Shown: positions 21,414-31,509 of the stretch, in pieces
Layout of the letters: every line of letters starts with the position of its first letter
Position numbering within the stretch: the stretch's first letter is position 1
Origin: Amphibalanus amphitrite
Lineage: Eukaryota > Arthropoda > Thecostraca > Balanomorpha > Balanidae
NCBI RefSeq assembly: GCF_019059575.1
Contig: NW_024882039.1
Coordinates: 393,819-457,818, forward strand
Direction: 5' to 3'
DNA length: 64,000 bases
The notes under the pieces: generated by a model
Databases searched by the model: none
Told to the model about the DNA's origin: nothing
The model's input: the letters and a program-made list of their open reading frames with translations, nothing else
Program-made: the position numbers and the translations under genes

Positions 21414-21493
21414 CGATAGGGATCAGATGTCCGAAGTTCCTGGCCACGGGCCTGTTTGGAGCTCCCTGTCGCGCGTGACTTCTTGTTTCCCAT
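21414..21493 (-). CDS. Gene A exon 1 (start codon, possible myristoylation signal)
   Basis: From ATG at 21,493 the frame reads MGNKKSRATGSSKQARG and reaches the donor CG|GTAAGC at 21,413. The 80-bp coding part leaves phase 2, which joins exon 2 in frame (…DPYR|TEIAMVATE). MGNKKS fits the MGxxxS/T N-myristoylation pattern, so the product may be membrane-associated; that is inference. An alternative donor (TTTTTG|GTAAAC, 21,268) is also in frame with exon 2 but needs a different upstream start. No TATA box was recognised. Confidence 0.65.
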
Positions 21494-21581
21494 CGTCGGT
21501 CGCGCCGCAGACACCAGAAATGGTGCTCACGTAAGACGGAGGCTGACGCTCTGCGGAGTCAGCCCGCGGGACAGCTACCGC

Positions 21582-22140
21582 TAGCGCCAACAGCTGCAGC
21601 CCACTGGACAGCCGCTGCGACAGCTACAGCCCACTGGACAGCCGCGCCGACAGCTACAGCCCACTGGACAGCCGCGCCAACAGCTACAGCCCACTGGACA
21701 GCCGCGCCAACAGCTGCAGCCCACTGGACAGCCGCTGCGACAGCTACAGCCCACTGGACAGCCGCGCCGACAGCTACAGCCCAATGGACAGCCGCTGCGA
21801 CAGCTACAGCCCACTGGACAGCCGCGCCAACAGCTACAGCCCACTGGAGAGCCGCTGCGACAGCTACAGCCCACTGGACAGCCGCGCCGACAGCTACAGC
21901 CCACTGGACAGCCGCTGCGACAGCTACAGCCCACTGGACAGCCGCGCCGACAGCTACAGCCCACTGGACAGCCGCCGCGCCAACAGCTACAGCCCACTGG
22001 ACAGCCGCTGCGACAGCTACAGCCCACTGGACAGCCGCGCCAACAGCTTCAGCCCACTGGACAGCCGCTGCGACAGCTACAGCCCACTGGACAGCCGCGC
22101 CGACAGCTACAGCCACTGGACAGCCGCTGCGACAGCTTCA
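21582..22140. repeat. 30-bp minisatellite upstream of gene A
   Basis: About 19 copies of a 30-bp unit built on CAGCTACAGCCCACTGGA followed by CAGCCGCTGCGA or CAGCCGCGCCGA, often alternating. All three frames stay open in places because the unit is a multiple of three, giving Ser/Tyr/Asp- or Ala/Val-rich translations. It lies within 100 bp of the gene A start codon, so it may sit in the promoter or 5' UTR. Confidence 0.95.
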
Positions 22141-23118
22141 GTCGCGGCGACAGCTGCGGCGTTCGGCTTCTTGTCCCCAGCTGCGGCAAAGGTACACATA
22201 CCGTAAGGGGAGACTATTTGATGCGATGCTTACAGTTTTTGTCTTCGCTTCCCTCTTAGAATTGATGCATATTTCAGAGAGTTAACATGTAAATCGCAGA
22301 AAAATGTAGTTGTCTGTAACCCTCCCCAGGTAAGCATGTTTTAGATTTAGTTACGAAAAAGTTTAAGTGCATCTATCAAGTATAATAAAGGATGTTTGTT
22401 TTAGTTCAAGCTTATATCAAATATGCCTTGAGCTTAGTGGTCGACAGGTGTCATCCGGGGTCATGCCCATTTTTCGACCCCAGACGGGGCATTTCCCCAC
22501 CCTGCCCATTACTGACGCAATCAAGGATACTGAAATTCCTCAGTGCTCCGTGTCTCTATGGTTATTTCTGCATATCGAATTTAGGATAGTGCGGCAAAAC
22601 GTCCAGCGCGGGTCAAACGCCCACCCCTCTTATTTTCAAGAGTTGCCCACACATTTCACTCCTATTTGTGTAATGCTCGACTTTCAAAGACTCCTCGACT
22701 TAATTAATTGATTTAATTAATATCCTTGAGTTGATAAAAACAATTAAAGATTTCAAGGTCCAAATTGCAAAATTTTGGAAATTTGAGACAGCTTTTTTGT
22801 ACAACTTAACATTCTGTGTCTGGTGATGTTTAAAATTGGATATTACTTTTTAAATGAAGGAGGAGTGGCTGTTTGAACATTGACCTAATTTTAGCCCGAA
22901 AATTGCGTATAGTGACGTTATAAAACTGTCATTTTTCCAAAATTTTCGACAGATTTCACCAAAATTTTAACGGCATGTGTCAAATTGATGCAAAAGAAGT
23001 TACTGAAAGTTTCGTGTTGATAGCTTACGCGGTTCATGAGCTATCACGAAAATCCGGGAGGGTGGTAATATTTACCCCCCCCCCCCCCCCAGCGCCGCGC
23101 AGATTAAGGTCGCCCCTC
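22141..23118. other. Non-coding stretch
   Basis: No gene is seen. It contains AT-rich sequence and the G/C-hairpin remnant GGGAGGGTGGTAATATTTAC followed by 18 C's (about 23,056-23,092), like other family repeats. Confidence 0.4.
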
Positions 23119-23546
23119 GCCCCGCACTGTATCTCGCATGCGGGTTGCGAGTCTGCAGTGCAGGTTTCGGGTTTGCGGGTATTACGTTCATTCATGGAGT
23201 GAGAACATTATTCTCTTATGCTGACTCCATGAATGCTGTGAAGCCGATACACTTTCAGAAAACTACGTATTGCCTCAATAACAGCAAAGCGAACCTAAAA
23301 CCGACACTAACAAACACCCTGAAAGTCGCAGCCCTCGCAACGAGGAAAACCGAACGGAAGTAGACTCAAAGTCTACTTTTGAAATGCGAGCCGAGGTAGC
23401 TCACAAGTCAAAAACTTGCCGGGACTTGCTTTTTAGATGGTAGCGTGGGTCACTTAACGTAGAGTACATTCTTTAACTTTGAAGAAACCCGAAAACCTAC
23501 AAACTCGCAACCTACATGCGAGGTCCAGTGCGGAGAAGCCTTAGGT
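23119..23546. mobile_element. 428-bp foldback MITE
   Basis: About 55 bases at the left (CCGCACTGTATCTCGCATGC... to 23,175) are mirrored at 23,490-23,546 (...ATGCGAGGTCCAGTGCGG) with scattered differences. The interior is non-coding and carries a small hairpin AGTAGACT-CAA-AGTCTACT near 23,360. TSDs were not clear. Confidence 0.5.
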
Positions 23547-24330
23547 AATGAGCTACCAGGTCCGCTTCCTGGTTGGCCTTCAAAGTTGTAAGATGAAGAT
23601 ATACTGAGGCTGGGCCGCACCCTGCCCTATCTCATTTGAAATGTAGCAATTCTTCCACAAAACATTTCGCATGCTATCGCATTTGAACGTATAGAAAATG
23701 GATATACCTAATTGTCTCAGATTTGGCCTAAGTTCAACTGTTTAGCCTCCAGAGTCTCCAGAGGGAAATAACTGCCAAAATAGACGTTTTGTTGCAAAAA
23801 CAATTCTTTTGCAATACATTTTGCCTTAAAACTTGCACGAGCTTAGTTTTACCAGTATCGGAAACGCATCAAATGAACTGTAATTTGACTATGAAAGGTC
23901 AACTTGCAAATTTGACCTCAGGTCAAGGTCATGATCTGAGCCGAAAGGTCATCTTGCATATCAGTTGTCAGTTGATCCGTTTGGTCGAGGTGAACACATC
24001 TAAGGTGTTTTCATTGTTATAGCACGCCTCTAACAGAAGTTACGAGCGAAAAAAATGCGCATACCTTTCGTGACCTGAAATAACCTCAGGGGTATAAGGC
24101 GGGGGGCACTGATGCACCTCTCCGGTTCAGTGTGTCACCTTTACTGTAGATCGGTGTTTGAGGGTGCTAAGAATGACCTCCGTCTAAAAAGCCGCCTTTC
24201 AATTTTATTCAATCGACTGAAAATGAAGAGGTCGCAAAATTGACATGACCTTATGTCACCGATATAATTATTTTGTGATATGAATTTTATACATAATGTT
24301 GCTCTTATGGATCCGTCACTCGGTGTAGCT
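23547..24330. repeat. GGTCA-rich repeat (family B copy)
   Basis: Bases 23,880-24,310 align in order with 18,780-19,200 (GGTCAAGGTCATGA, GTCAGTTGATCCGTTTGGTC, GAGGTCGCAAAATTGAC, CCTTATGTCACCGATAT). No coding sequence. Confidence 0.5.
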
Positions 24331-24701
24331 ATGGGCGCGTGTTGCCCGTGGCGAGATGAAGCCGATGATACCTAATTTTAAGGTCTTAGGTCATTGGTTG
24401 ACCTTCCTAGTCAGATCAATGACCCAAAAGTCGGGAAAATCGGGACCTGTTAGAGCGTCGTAGTGTTGCTGCTATGGGGTTTTTCGGGGTGCTGATCACA
24501 AATAGAATGTTAGTTTTGATCACAGATGATGTCTTCATGCATCCAAGCCAGGTTGGGTCAGGTCAGGCCAGGTCAACTAGTAGTGGTCCTGCCGGGTATT
24601 CGTAGTAGGTGTCAACCGCCTCTGACAGCTTCGTAACATGCTACGAAGGCACCTAAGCTTCTTCGTAAATGTTCATATGGTTGCTAAATTCGAATTCAGC
24701 T

Positions 24702-25210
24702 TCGACCCTATTTTCGAATTCAAATTCGACCCTATTTTCCAAAAATTCCCAAACACGAGCAAGGTCTACTCGCCAAGACCACCTCTACCACTTACCGCGA
24801 CCCCGACTAGAGACCGGAAAACGTAGATTCGCCTACCGTGCCGCGGCGCTCCTAAATACTCTCCCCCTCGAGCTAACGCAGTTGCCTCCAGCCAGATTTG
24901 CCCGTGCTGTAAAAAAGGAGCTTAAGCCTAGCCAGAGTAGCCATAGTAGCTAGCCTCATGACTCTTGGACTATGAAAGGCAAACGAGTCTGTGTGTACAT
25001 AGTTATGAACGCGGCTTCGTGCGGGTTACACCAAGTATGTGCGTGTTCGGCGTTCGCGTTGTGCATTTTCGTATCCGTAAGTGTGTGCGTTTTCTTGTAT
25101 AGGTATTTCTTGTGTTATCTTCAACCAGCTCGGACTCGGAGTGTAATCGCCACGCCGATTGTGGATTGCTCTTGATCGTCAATACATACATACATACATA
25201 CATACATACA
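24702..25210 (+). mobile_element. 5'-truncated CR1/L2-type LINE
   Basis: The insertion begins after AGCT (24,698-24,701) and is followed by AGCT (25,211-25,214). The empty site near 50,536 reads AATTAAGCTCCAAAAAC. It contains the last codons of a LINE reverse-transcriptase ORF, a 3' UTR of about 230 bp, and a tail of (CATA)n at 25,183-25,210, as expected for CR1/L2-like elements that end in short repeats rather than poly(A). Confidence 0.8.
24753..24953 (+). pseudogene. C-terminus of LINE reverse transcriptase ORF
   Basis: The frame reads DHLYHLPRPRLETGKRRF, then FAYRAAALLNTLPLEL, then KKELKP, and stops at 24,951-24,953. The phrases 'R-x-K/L-x-x-G-x-R-x-F-x-Y-R-A-A-x-L-x-N-x-L-P' and a final basic helix are typical for the end of Jockey/CR1-type pol proteins. 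The rest of the ORF is missing. Confidence 0.7.
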
Positions 25211-25508
25211 GCTCCAAAAACTGGCCTATAAACATGTAAAACTCGAAAAATGAACCAAGTTCATCAAAGGTCAATGTCCTGACCTGACCTTCAGGTGACC
25301 TTGACATCCACGCTAATGCATGGGGCAACATCATATCATATGTCTGAACGCTTGAAACGACGAAAAGACTGCAAAGGCGCGGCAAATGCGAGCCGACATA
25401 TGCCGAATCGCGATTCCGGCCAAACATGGTCTAAAAAAGTAGGTCACAAGTCAAAGATCATTTGGGTCATGGACATGACATTTTCAGGGTAGGTGCAAAT
25501 TTGATTAA

Positions 25509-25955
25509 ATGGACCCTCCCACCTTCAAAAAAGTTAATGAATTGGCATGAAAGTGATGTCGCTCCGTTCAGAAAGAACAAAAACGAATATCTACCAAATT
25601 TCACCGAAAAATATTCACCGGTTTTCAAGATATTAGACTTTTACTTTTGTTTACTTTTTGGGATCTCCGCTGTTCCTAGCGAGAGCGACTTCATTTTGAA
25701 AATGCGGCGTTTGCGGCAGATGTTGCACGCAAATAGCATATTTCAAAATCGTTAGATCACCGCTGACGTCACAAATTCTAAGGGGGCATTCCAATGCATT
25801 AGCCCCTTAGAATCCGAAAACTGCAAGTTTGAAATTCCATATCTCCGAATTAAAGCATTTTTCGATGTTGTGGGTGCCCAAACCGGTATTTGCAGGCCAT
25901 GGCCACCAATTTGGCTGTCTTAACTCAAAACTAATGTTAAGGTGGGATGGTCACT
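25509..25955. mobile_element. 447-bp TTAA-target MITE
   Basis: Flanked by TTAA on both sides (25,505-25,508; 25,956-25,959). The same locus without the insert, TTGATTAACGCGAGGG, is at about 50,838-50,853. The ends are imperfect inverted repeats, ATGGACCCTCCCACCTT and AGTGACCATCCCACCTT. It contains a perfect hairpin (TTCTAAGGGG...CCCCTTAGAA, about 25,778-25,815) and a TGACGTCA. No ORF of note. TTAA duplication points to piggyBac-type mobilisation. Confidence 0.85.
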
Positions 25956-26019
25956 TTAACGCGAGGGTACTGAAAGTTTCGTCGCGATGGGCCGCTTTTT
26001 ATGCGAGTTAGTTTTCGAA

Positions 26020-26357
26020 AAACCGAGGGGGTCCGTTCGACCTCCCCCCCCCCCCCCCCCCCCCCACCTATACGGGCGGGGGCTAAGATATGTGCGAAAA
26101 ACCGCAGGGGTGGTGCACAACCCATCCCCTTCCACCCCCGGGTTAACCCTTGCCCTATAGGGGGGGTCAAACGGACCCCCCCCCCCTCTATCCGTTGGTG
26201 GCTGAAAAAAACACCAATACGGGCTTTTTCGGTTTCGTTTTTTTCCGCGAAGCTCTAGCTCGATTAGGGGCGAAACGGCAAGAAGGGGTGCAACGAACCC
26301 CCCCCCCCCCTTATACGTTCGCGGCTGGAAAAAAAAAAACACCAATACGGGCGCGGG
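26020..26357. repeat. Series of G-run/C-run hairpins ending at TTAA
   Basis: Four hairpin-like units follow each other: a G-run, a short GTCCGTTCGAC- or GTGCAACGAAC-like linker, and a C-run of up to 23 bases. They are separated by phrases such as CGGGCGCGGGTTAA and CACCAATACGGGC. The block ends with GGGTTAA (TTAA 26,358-26,361). The reverse complement of 26,280-26,361 matches 49,158-49,250. The Gly/Pro-rich ORFs here are only translations of these runs. Confidence 0.7.
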
Positions 26358-26361
26358 TTAA

Positions 26362-26860
26362 TCCCTACTGCGCTGCTGCGCTCTGCCAGTTTTCGCCGCT
26401 AGCCATGGTGCCTGCGGACGGGCTCGGGTTGATCCTAAGGATGGGCGGACACTGACCTGTTTACAGCTCGGCGGCAGCTCGGACTGACCGGCGGCGGCGG
26501 GTGCTCGGAGCCGCTGCAGCCCCCGGTCGGCGGGTGCTCGGAGCCGCTGCAGCCCCCGGTCGGCGGCAGCTCGGACTGAGCGGCGGCGGCAGGTGCTCGG
26601 AGCCGCTGCAGCCCCGGTCGGCAGCTCCCGGCCACCCCGAGGCCGCCTGGACCGCCGTCAGGTGCCGGTCCGCTGAGACACTGTGATCGTGCCCTCTGCC
26701 GCGGCGGTCACTCAGACCCCCCCTCCCCCTGCAGTATCGCGCCGCTATCGAAACAGCCAACACAAGCGCGCCCTGTCCGCAAGGCCGGGTGGTGTCGGAC
26801 GATCTAAAAATTTACAGGACCTTATCATCGCAGAGATAGCGCCCGGTGAGTAATCTATCT
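26362..26860. other. GC-rich block with 33-bp tandem repeat
   Basis: Bases 26,475-26,625 hold about three copies of a 33-bp unit containing GGTGCTCGGAGCCGCTGCAG. The block is CpG-rich and ends with CGCCCG|GTGAGTAA (26,843), which looks like a splice donor for an untranslated plus-strand exon. With no coding evidence this is only a candidate promoter region. Confidence 0.35.
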
Positions 26861-27153
26861 TCAAGCACTGGTGATTGCTATCATTTGGCCAAGGGAATGG
26901 CACGGCAGCAAAAAGGTCAGGGTGATTTAAATGTTACCAACATCTTTATGCTCAGTAGCTCAGGAATGACATCGCATCAATTTGAGGAGTTTGATGGCCA
27001 TCAAATGCGTTTTGCCCATATAAAGTCCACTGCATTTCGAATGCGCTAAGGTGGGTGTGTTTTAAAAATCGTATGTCTTTGATATAAGACGGGAAAGGCT
27101 AGTGAGCAGCACGTGGTGCCGTGAATTTTTTAGCGACTATTAGCTCATCCACA

Positions 27154-27156
<3 letters not shown>

Positions 27157-27219
<63 letters not shown>
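27157..27219. repeat. (TA)n microsatellite
   Basis: About 31 uninterrupted TA dinucleotides. Confidence 0.98.
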
Positions 27220-27221
<2 letters not shown>

Positions 27222-27727
27222 ATACCGCCACTGATCTGATGCAGTCAGCGAATGGATAGCGTGAATGCACCTACCTCATGCCATATGGAGGGTGCATAGA
27301 TAGATGTAGTGATGTGATGAGTAATCACATACATGATATATTCGACAGCCTATTGCCGCAGTACTGCGCACATGTTGTACAGTGCGTCACGAGTGCCTGA
27401 TTCACCACTGAGCGGCACGGTCCGTGCAGATAGGACACATCCGAGAGGGTGGGGGATCCCCGCCTGAGCTGTCCGGCCACGGAGACCAGTCCGGCTCGGC
27501 TGGCCTCGTGTCACGCTCAACGTGACGTCACCGCGATAGGTGGAACTGCTGATAAAATTATACATCACACTTCGCGCGACTTATTTCTGAGAAAACAAAC
27601 GAGAGGTTCGATCGACCACTCTAAACTGTCGGAAGGTTAGCCCTCGCGCCCGCCGGAGCTATTGGTTTTCTACATACGTCTCGGCCGCATATTCTTGACT
27701 TGTATCATACGAATCGGCCGACCAACT

Positions 27728-27751
27728 AGCGCCATCTAGTGGGTGACGTCA
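27728..27751 (-). promoter_or_regulatory. CTCF-like site next to a CRE
   Basis: The minus strand reads CCACTAGATGGCGCT, an exact match to the CTCF core consensus CCASYAGRKGGCRS. It is followed on the plus strand by TGACGTCA (27,744-27,751), the CREB/ATF palindrome. The position between genes A and B would suit an insulator or promoter element, but a motif match alone is weak evidence. Confidence 0.4.
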
Positions 27752-28251
27752 CAGTGATTCCGACCTAAAAGATACAGAAATATCATGACGCAAAAGATGG
27801 ACATCGCATATAACTTAAACATTTTCTTGTCCTAATATAAACCTTACCTCTTAATAGTTCAAAATATGCCACTAAAAATATGCATTAAGCGAAGAACAAT
27901 ATGTCATAAATAGCATTAACTGCTCTTACTTTGCTAAAGATCTGAGACGTGATAATTTAGAAACAAGGCCATCAGAATACATGCATAATACATTCAGGAA
28001 TATTATGCACTTTATTTCGGTTACGCGTTCTCCACCATTGGATTTAATATGCTGCAGGTACGCGATCTCGGTAACACATTTCGCATGGATTCGCCGCTTT
28101 TGCCACTCACCGACGTGCGTTCTCGGCGGTTGATTTAGAGCCTGAGGGGCGGCGCGCTGGCTCGTTCAGGCAAAGCTGCACGTCTTTATACCGAGTAGGT
28201 GTCGGCCGCTCAGCCGGGCGCGCTGCACGTCTACAAACGGGTGTCGGCCGC

Positions 28252-28515
28252 TCAGCTGGGCGCGCTGCTCAGAGCCCGGATGACGTTGTCCAGTACAATG
28301 CAGTGCACGGTGAATTGGATGGGTTTGCGGCAGAGCGGACACTGGTGGCCGCCGCAGGCCTGCGCCCGGCTCAGACAGCCGGCGCAGAAGGTGTGGCCGC
28401 AGCCGAGGGTGGTGGCCGTGTCGATGGTCTCCCTGCAGACGGGGCAGGAGAGCTCCTCGAGTACACTGGCCGCCGGCGGTGGCCGTCCACCTGACTGCCT
28501 TCTACTGGAGAGTGG
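28252..28515 (-). CDS. Gene B terminal exon: RING finger (E3 ubiquitin ligase)
   Basis: The minus-strand acceptor GTGTCGTGTTTCAG lies just above 28,515. The exon encodes PLSSRRQSGGRPPP, then a C3HC4 RING (CPVC...CGHTFCAGC...CPLC) and a tail ending VIRALSSAPS with TGA at 28,252-28,254. Its phase 0 start matches the phase 0 ends of the UIM exons upstream. RING domains bind E2 enzymes and transfer ubiquitin; a UIM next to it would let the ligase bind ubiquitin or ubiquitinated targets. Close paralogue of the RING at 17.4 kb. I do not recognise the orthologue. Confidence 0.8.
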   Translation of the reverse strand, partial: PLSSRRQSGGRPPPAASVLEELSCPVCRETIDTATTLGCGHTFCAGCLSRAQACGGHQCPLCRKPIQFTVHCIVLDNVIRALSSAPS

Positions 28516-28667
28516 CTGAAACACGACACACACATACAGCTAGAGTAAAACTCGCCCTGCACAGCGTCTAACAGCAATGTCTAACAGCACGTCAAACAGT
28601 ATACTATGTCCACGCTACGTCAGAAGGCTGGCCTTCAGGGAAGGGGGATGATCGCCGTTCGGCCCCT

Positions 28668-31509
28668 GGGGCATTCCACGATAGATCGTACCAGGCCCGT
28701 CACCCTCATCTCTCAGATTTGAATGAAAATTGGTACAAGGGGTAATCATAGGCTTCAAAAACACCTGTCAAAATATCAGACTTCTCAGATCAAAACTTTT
28801 TGAGTTACATTGCATAATATTTTCTAAACTTCAGATTGTAAGGGTGAGTTTGATGAGCTATAACTCAAAAACGAGCTAAGCAAGCAACAAACGGTAAACA
28901 GCTTTGAACTAACGATGAATTAAAGATTAATACAGTATTTTTAAGATTGGAAAGAAAAGCTTAACACATTGAAAAAAGGCGTACTATTTTTTTAAATTGT
29001 CTATAATTGCCCTTGGGACCAAAATTTTTGCCATTTTTATTTTTTCAAAATAAACCTCAGGTCCTTTAAAATCGACATGCAAAAAATTAGAAAGGTGTTC
29101 TTTCTATAAGTTCCTCATTTAAATGTAGGGGAGAGTGGGGTAAGATGCCCAGGGTGGGAAAGACGCCCCACCCCCTCTAGCGGCGAAACAAAGAATCGAA
29201 CCTGGATATTAATGTTCTTAGCGTAAAGCGGAAGTCTGCCTTGTTAACTGCACAAAAATTTGCGAAGCTCAGTTGGGCAACGGCTGGCTGGTGATTGCAT
29301 GTTTTTTGTTTGCCGCTTTCAAAAAATATTTTGGTGTCAAAACATTGTAAATATCAAAGAAGGTAGATAATTTTTGCGTCCCTTGCTATAGTCGTGATAC
29401 ATTAACATGCGTGTACTGTGTCCCAAACAGTTTGTTTCAGGGTGTAGTTTTATGACTAACAAATTGTGCTGATTTAATGTTACTTCGGTACCTTCGGGTA
29501 AGATGCCCCCTGTCCTGATGGGGAAAGACGCCCCCCTAAATCCCTAGGCTGTCCTTCAAGCAGCCCGTCAAATCATTTATTACATACTTGTGATCAGAGA
29601 CAAAAGCCGATCTGGGACTATTGAGAGTCCAGTACGGTCGGGTGCTCCCCATGCCGGTCTCTCGGCCCACACAGCGACTTTTTGGGCGGCACCTGACTCT
29701 GAGAGTCCTCAGGACGGCCTCTGTGGGCCCCATTATTGGCTCCAGGGCCCCTCACGACATCCTTTGAGGGCTCCCACGTTTGCTCCACGGGCCGCGCTGG
29801 CATCTGAGGTCCCCACGATGGGCTCGAGGGCCCTCAAGCATCATGAAGACCTATAAAGGCCCCACAGTGGTCTCCGAACGCCACCACGGAGGCTTGTTTG
29901 GCCGCGCTGGACTATGATGGCCCTAACGATGACCTTTGAAGCCCCTTACGACTACTTTTGAGGGCCCTTACGATGACGTTTAGTGTCTTCTGCAGGCTCG
30001 AAGGGACAACTGATTCGTTCAGGCAATTCACGTGCCCATTTATGTCACTTATAGTGCAGGGGCATCTTCCCCAACGCCAGGGGGCGTCTTTCCCACCCTG
30101 TGGGGTAAGATGCCCCCTTTCACTTCTTCAGGAAAATGCTTAATAGCAAAAAAAGTTATCATATTTCAGGTACGTAAGTGTGATATATTTGGAGAAAAAT
30201 GATGTCGGCTTCCGTTGAAACTCCAAGTTTTTGCTTTCCGATCGTCATTTTCGAATAATATATGACAAAGCAAAACCCTGGGCATCTTTCCCCACTCTCC
30301 CCTATACAGCTCGCCGTTTCGCCTCTAATGGAGCTAGAACCTTGCAGAAAAATCGAGCATGTGCGCCGTTACAAGACGCATCGAATAATACCACATTTTA
30401 AGGTCTCAGGTTCATTGGTGACCCCTGAGGTCATTTCAAGTGACCCAAATTACGGGTCCGGTTTTTGATAGATGACGTCGCAACAAATGGTCGCAGAGCC
30501 GCGATTTTAGCATCTTTGTGTTTGCCTAGCTCCGGCGCGTCGAATGGTATACTGTTTGTTCTGGTGAAGTCAGCTTAAGTCGCTGACCTCGGGTCAGCAC
30601 ACTGCCGTGTATTTGGCTCCGCGCCCCGACCGGGCGGCCCAGCCGGCAGCCAGCCCCCGGGCATCACCTGACCGCTCGAGTCCGCGGCAAAGCCAACCAG
30701 CGCGGCGCTGGACAAACAGCGCCGCTACAGAGATGGTTAACAGTCGGGTCAGGCCACGAAGCTGAGTGAATGAGATCATATTGCACATCATTCGATTTGC
30801 AATGTCTTTCCGAGTCCATTGGTAGCTTTCCCGTCTCTCTAGCTCAATTTGATCGAGAGTTATTGACGAAAAACTCTTATGACCCTAGTGACGTACGAAT
30901 GACGTCACGAAAGATCAACAATGCAAAAGTGAGGCGAAAATGACTTCAACTGAACTTTCAGTAACCAGTGATGTCACTAGGCAGCTTTACCACACCATTT
31001 GTAGGCTCTTTTCCGAAATCACAATTCGAGACCATCACGGTGACGCAAAATAAGTACATTTATAGAAAGAACACCTTCCTAATTTTTTGCATACTACTTA
31101 AAAATGATCCAAAAATGTTTTTAAGTAAATAAAAATTCAAAAAAAATGGTCCTAAAGGCATAAAAATGCAAATTAAAGGAAACTCGAGGTGTTATATATC
31201 AAAAATAATATATATTTCAAAATTTTGAAAATGCATATTATTCTTTGTTTCAATGCAAGTTTAATGCCGTATAGCATTTGGCATTTGGATTATCCGTCTT
31301 AGAGTTACAGCCCGCCAAACTTGGGGCTGCAACGCAAGATCAAAAACATGTTATACACTATAACTCAAAAACCACTCATCTGATAAGCTTGAAATTGTTA
31401 CAGGAGGATTCAGAGCCCCTGATTACCCCTTAGACCAATTATCGTTAAAATCCGAGAGATGAGGGTGTCAAATTCGAAAAAAGTGGTACGATCTATCGTG
31501 GAATGCCCC
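28668..31509. mobile_element. 2.84-kb terminal-inverted-repeat element in gene B intron
   Basis: The left end GGGGCATTCCACGATAGATC is mirrored exactly at 31,490-31,509 (...TCTATCGTGGAATGCCCC). Similarity of the arms continues (ATCTCTCAGAT/ATCCGAGAGAT; AAGGGGTAATCA/TGATTACCCCTT; TATAGAAAGAACACC). The interior is non-coding and AT-rich, and contains another element at 29,128-30,302. It lies between the UIM and RING exons of gene B. Confidence 0.75.
29128..30302. mobile_element. Nested 1,175-bp element with GGGGAGAGTGGGG ends and TA duplication
   Basis: The left end reads GGGGAGAGTGGGGTAAGATG followed by CCCAGGGT; the right end is its near-perfect reverse complement (30,275-30,302). TA flanks both sides (29,126-27; 30,303-04), as for Tc1/mariner-like elements. 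The phrases GGGTAAGATGCCCCC and GGGAAAGACGCCCC recur through it in both orientations (29,138; 29,155; 29,498; 29,518; 30,085; 30,105). Bases 29,690-29,990 contain degenerate GGGCCCTC words. No transposase. Confidence 0.75.

Larger units (their letters stand above)
24331..26040. repeat. Family A repeat, right arm, with two nested insertions
   Basis: Phrases from 24,360 to 26,035 occur in the same order at 50,200-50,925 (AAAGTCGGGAAAATCGGG, GATGTCTTCATGCAT, GGTATTCGTAGTAGGTG, ACAGCTTCGTAACATG, GAACGCTTGAAAC, GAGGGTACTGAAAGTTTCGT), but it is interrupted by a LINE end (24,702-25,210) and a TTAA MITE (25,509-25,955) that are absent at the second site. The uninterrupted copy gives the empty sites of both insertions. 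Confidence 0.75.
26861..28251. other. Intergenic region between gene B and gene A
   Basis: Apart from the TA microsatellite and the site at 27,728-27,751 I see no feature. Just below the gene B stop a stretch of about 26 bp (GGTGTCGGCCGCTCAGC...) is duplicated at 28,197-28,222 and 28,243-28,268; the second copy includes the stop codon region. Confidence 0.4.

Noticed and set aside
21559..22206. Long Ala/Val-rich, Cys-rich and Ser/Tyr-rich ORFs on both strands
   Set aside because: They are translations of the 30-bp minisatellite; several frames are open at once, which argues against any being selected.
25956..26455. Gly/Pro-rich ORFs
   Set aside because: They are produced by C- and G-runs of the repeat hairpins; no conserved protein is visible.
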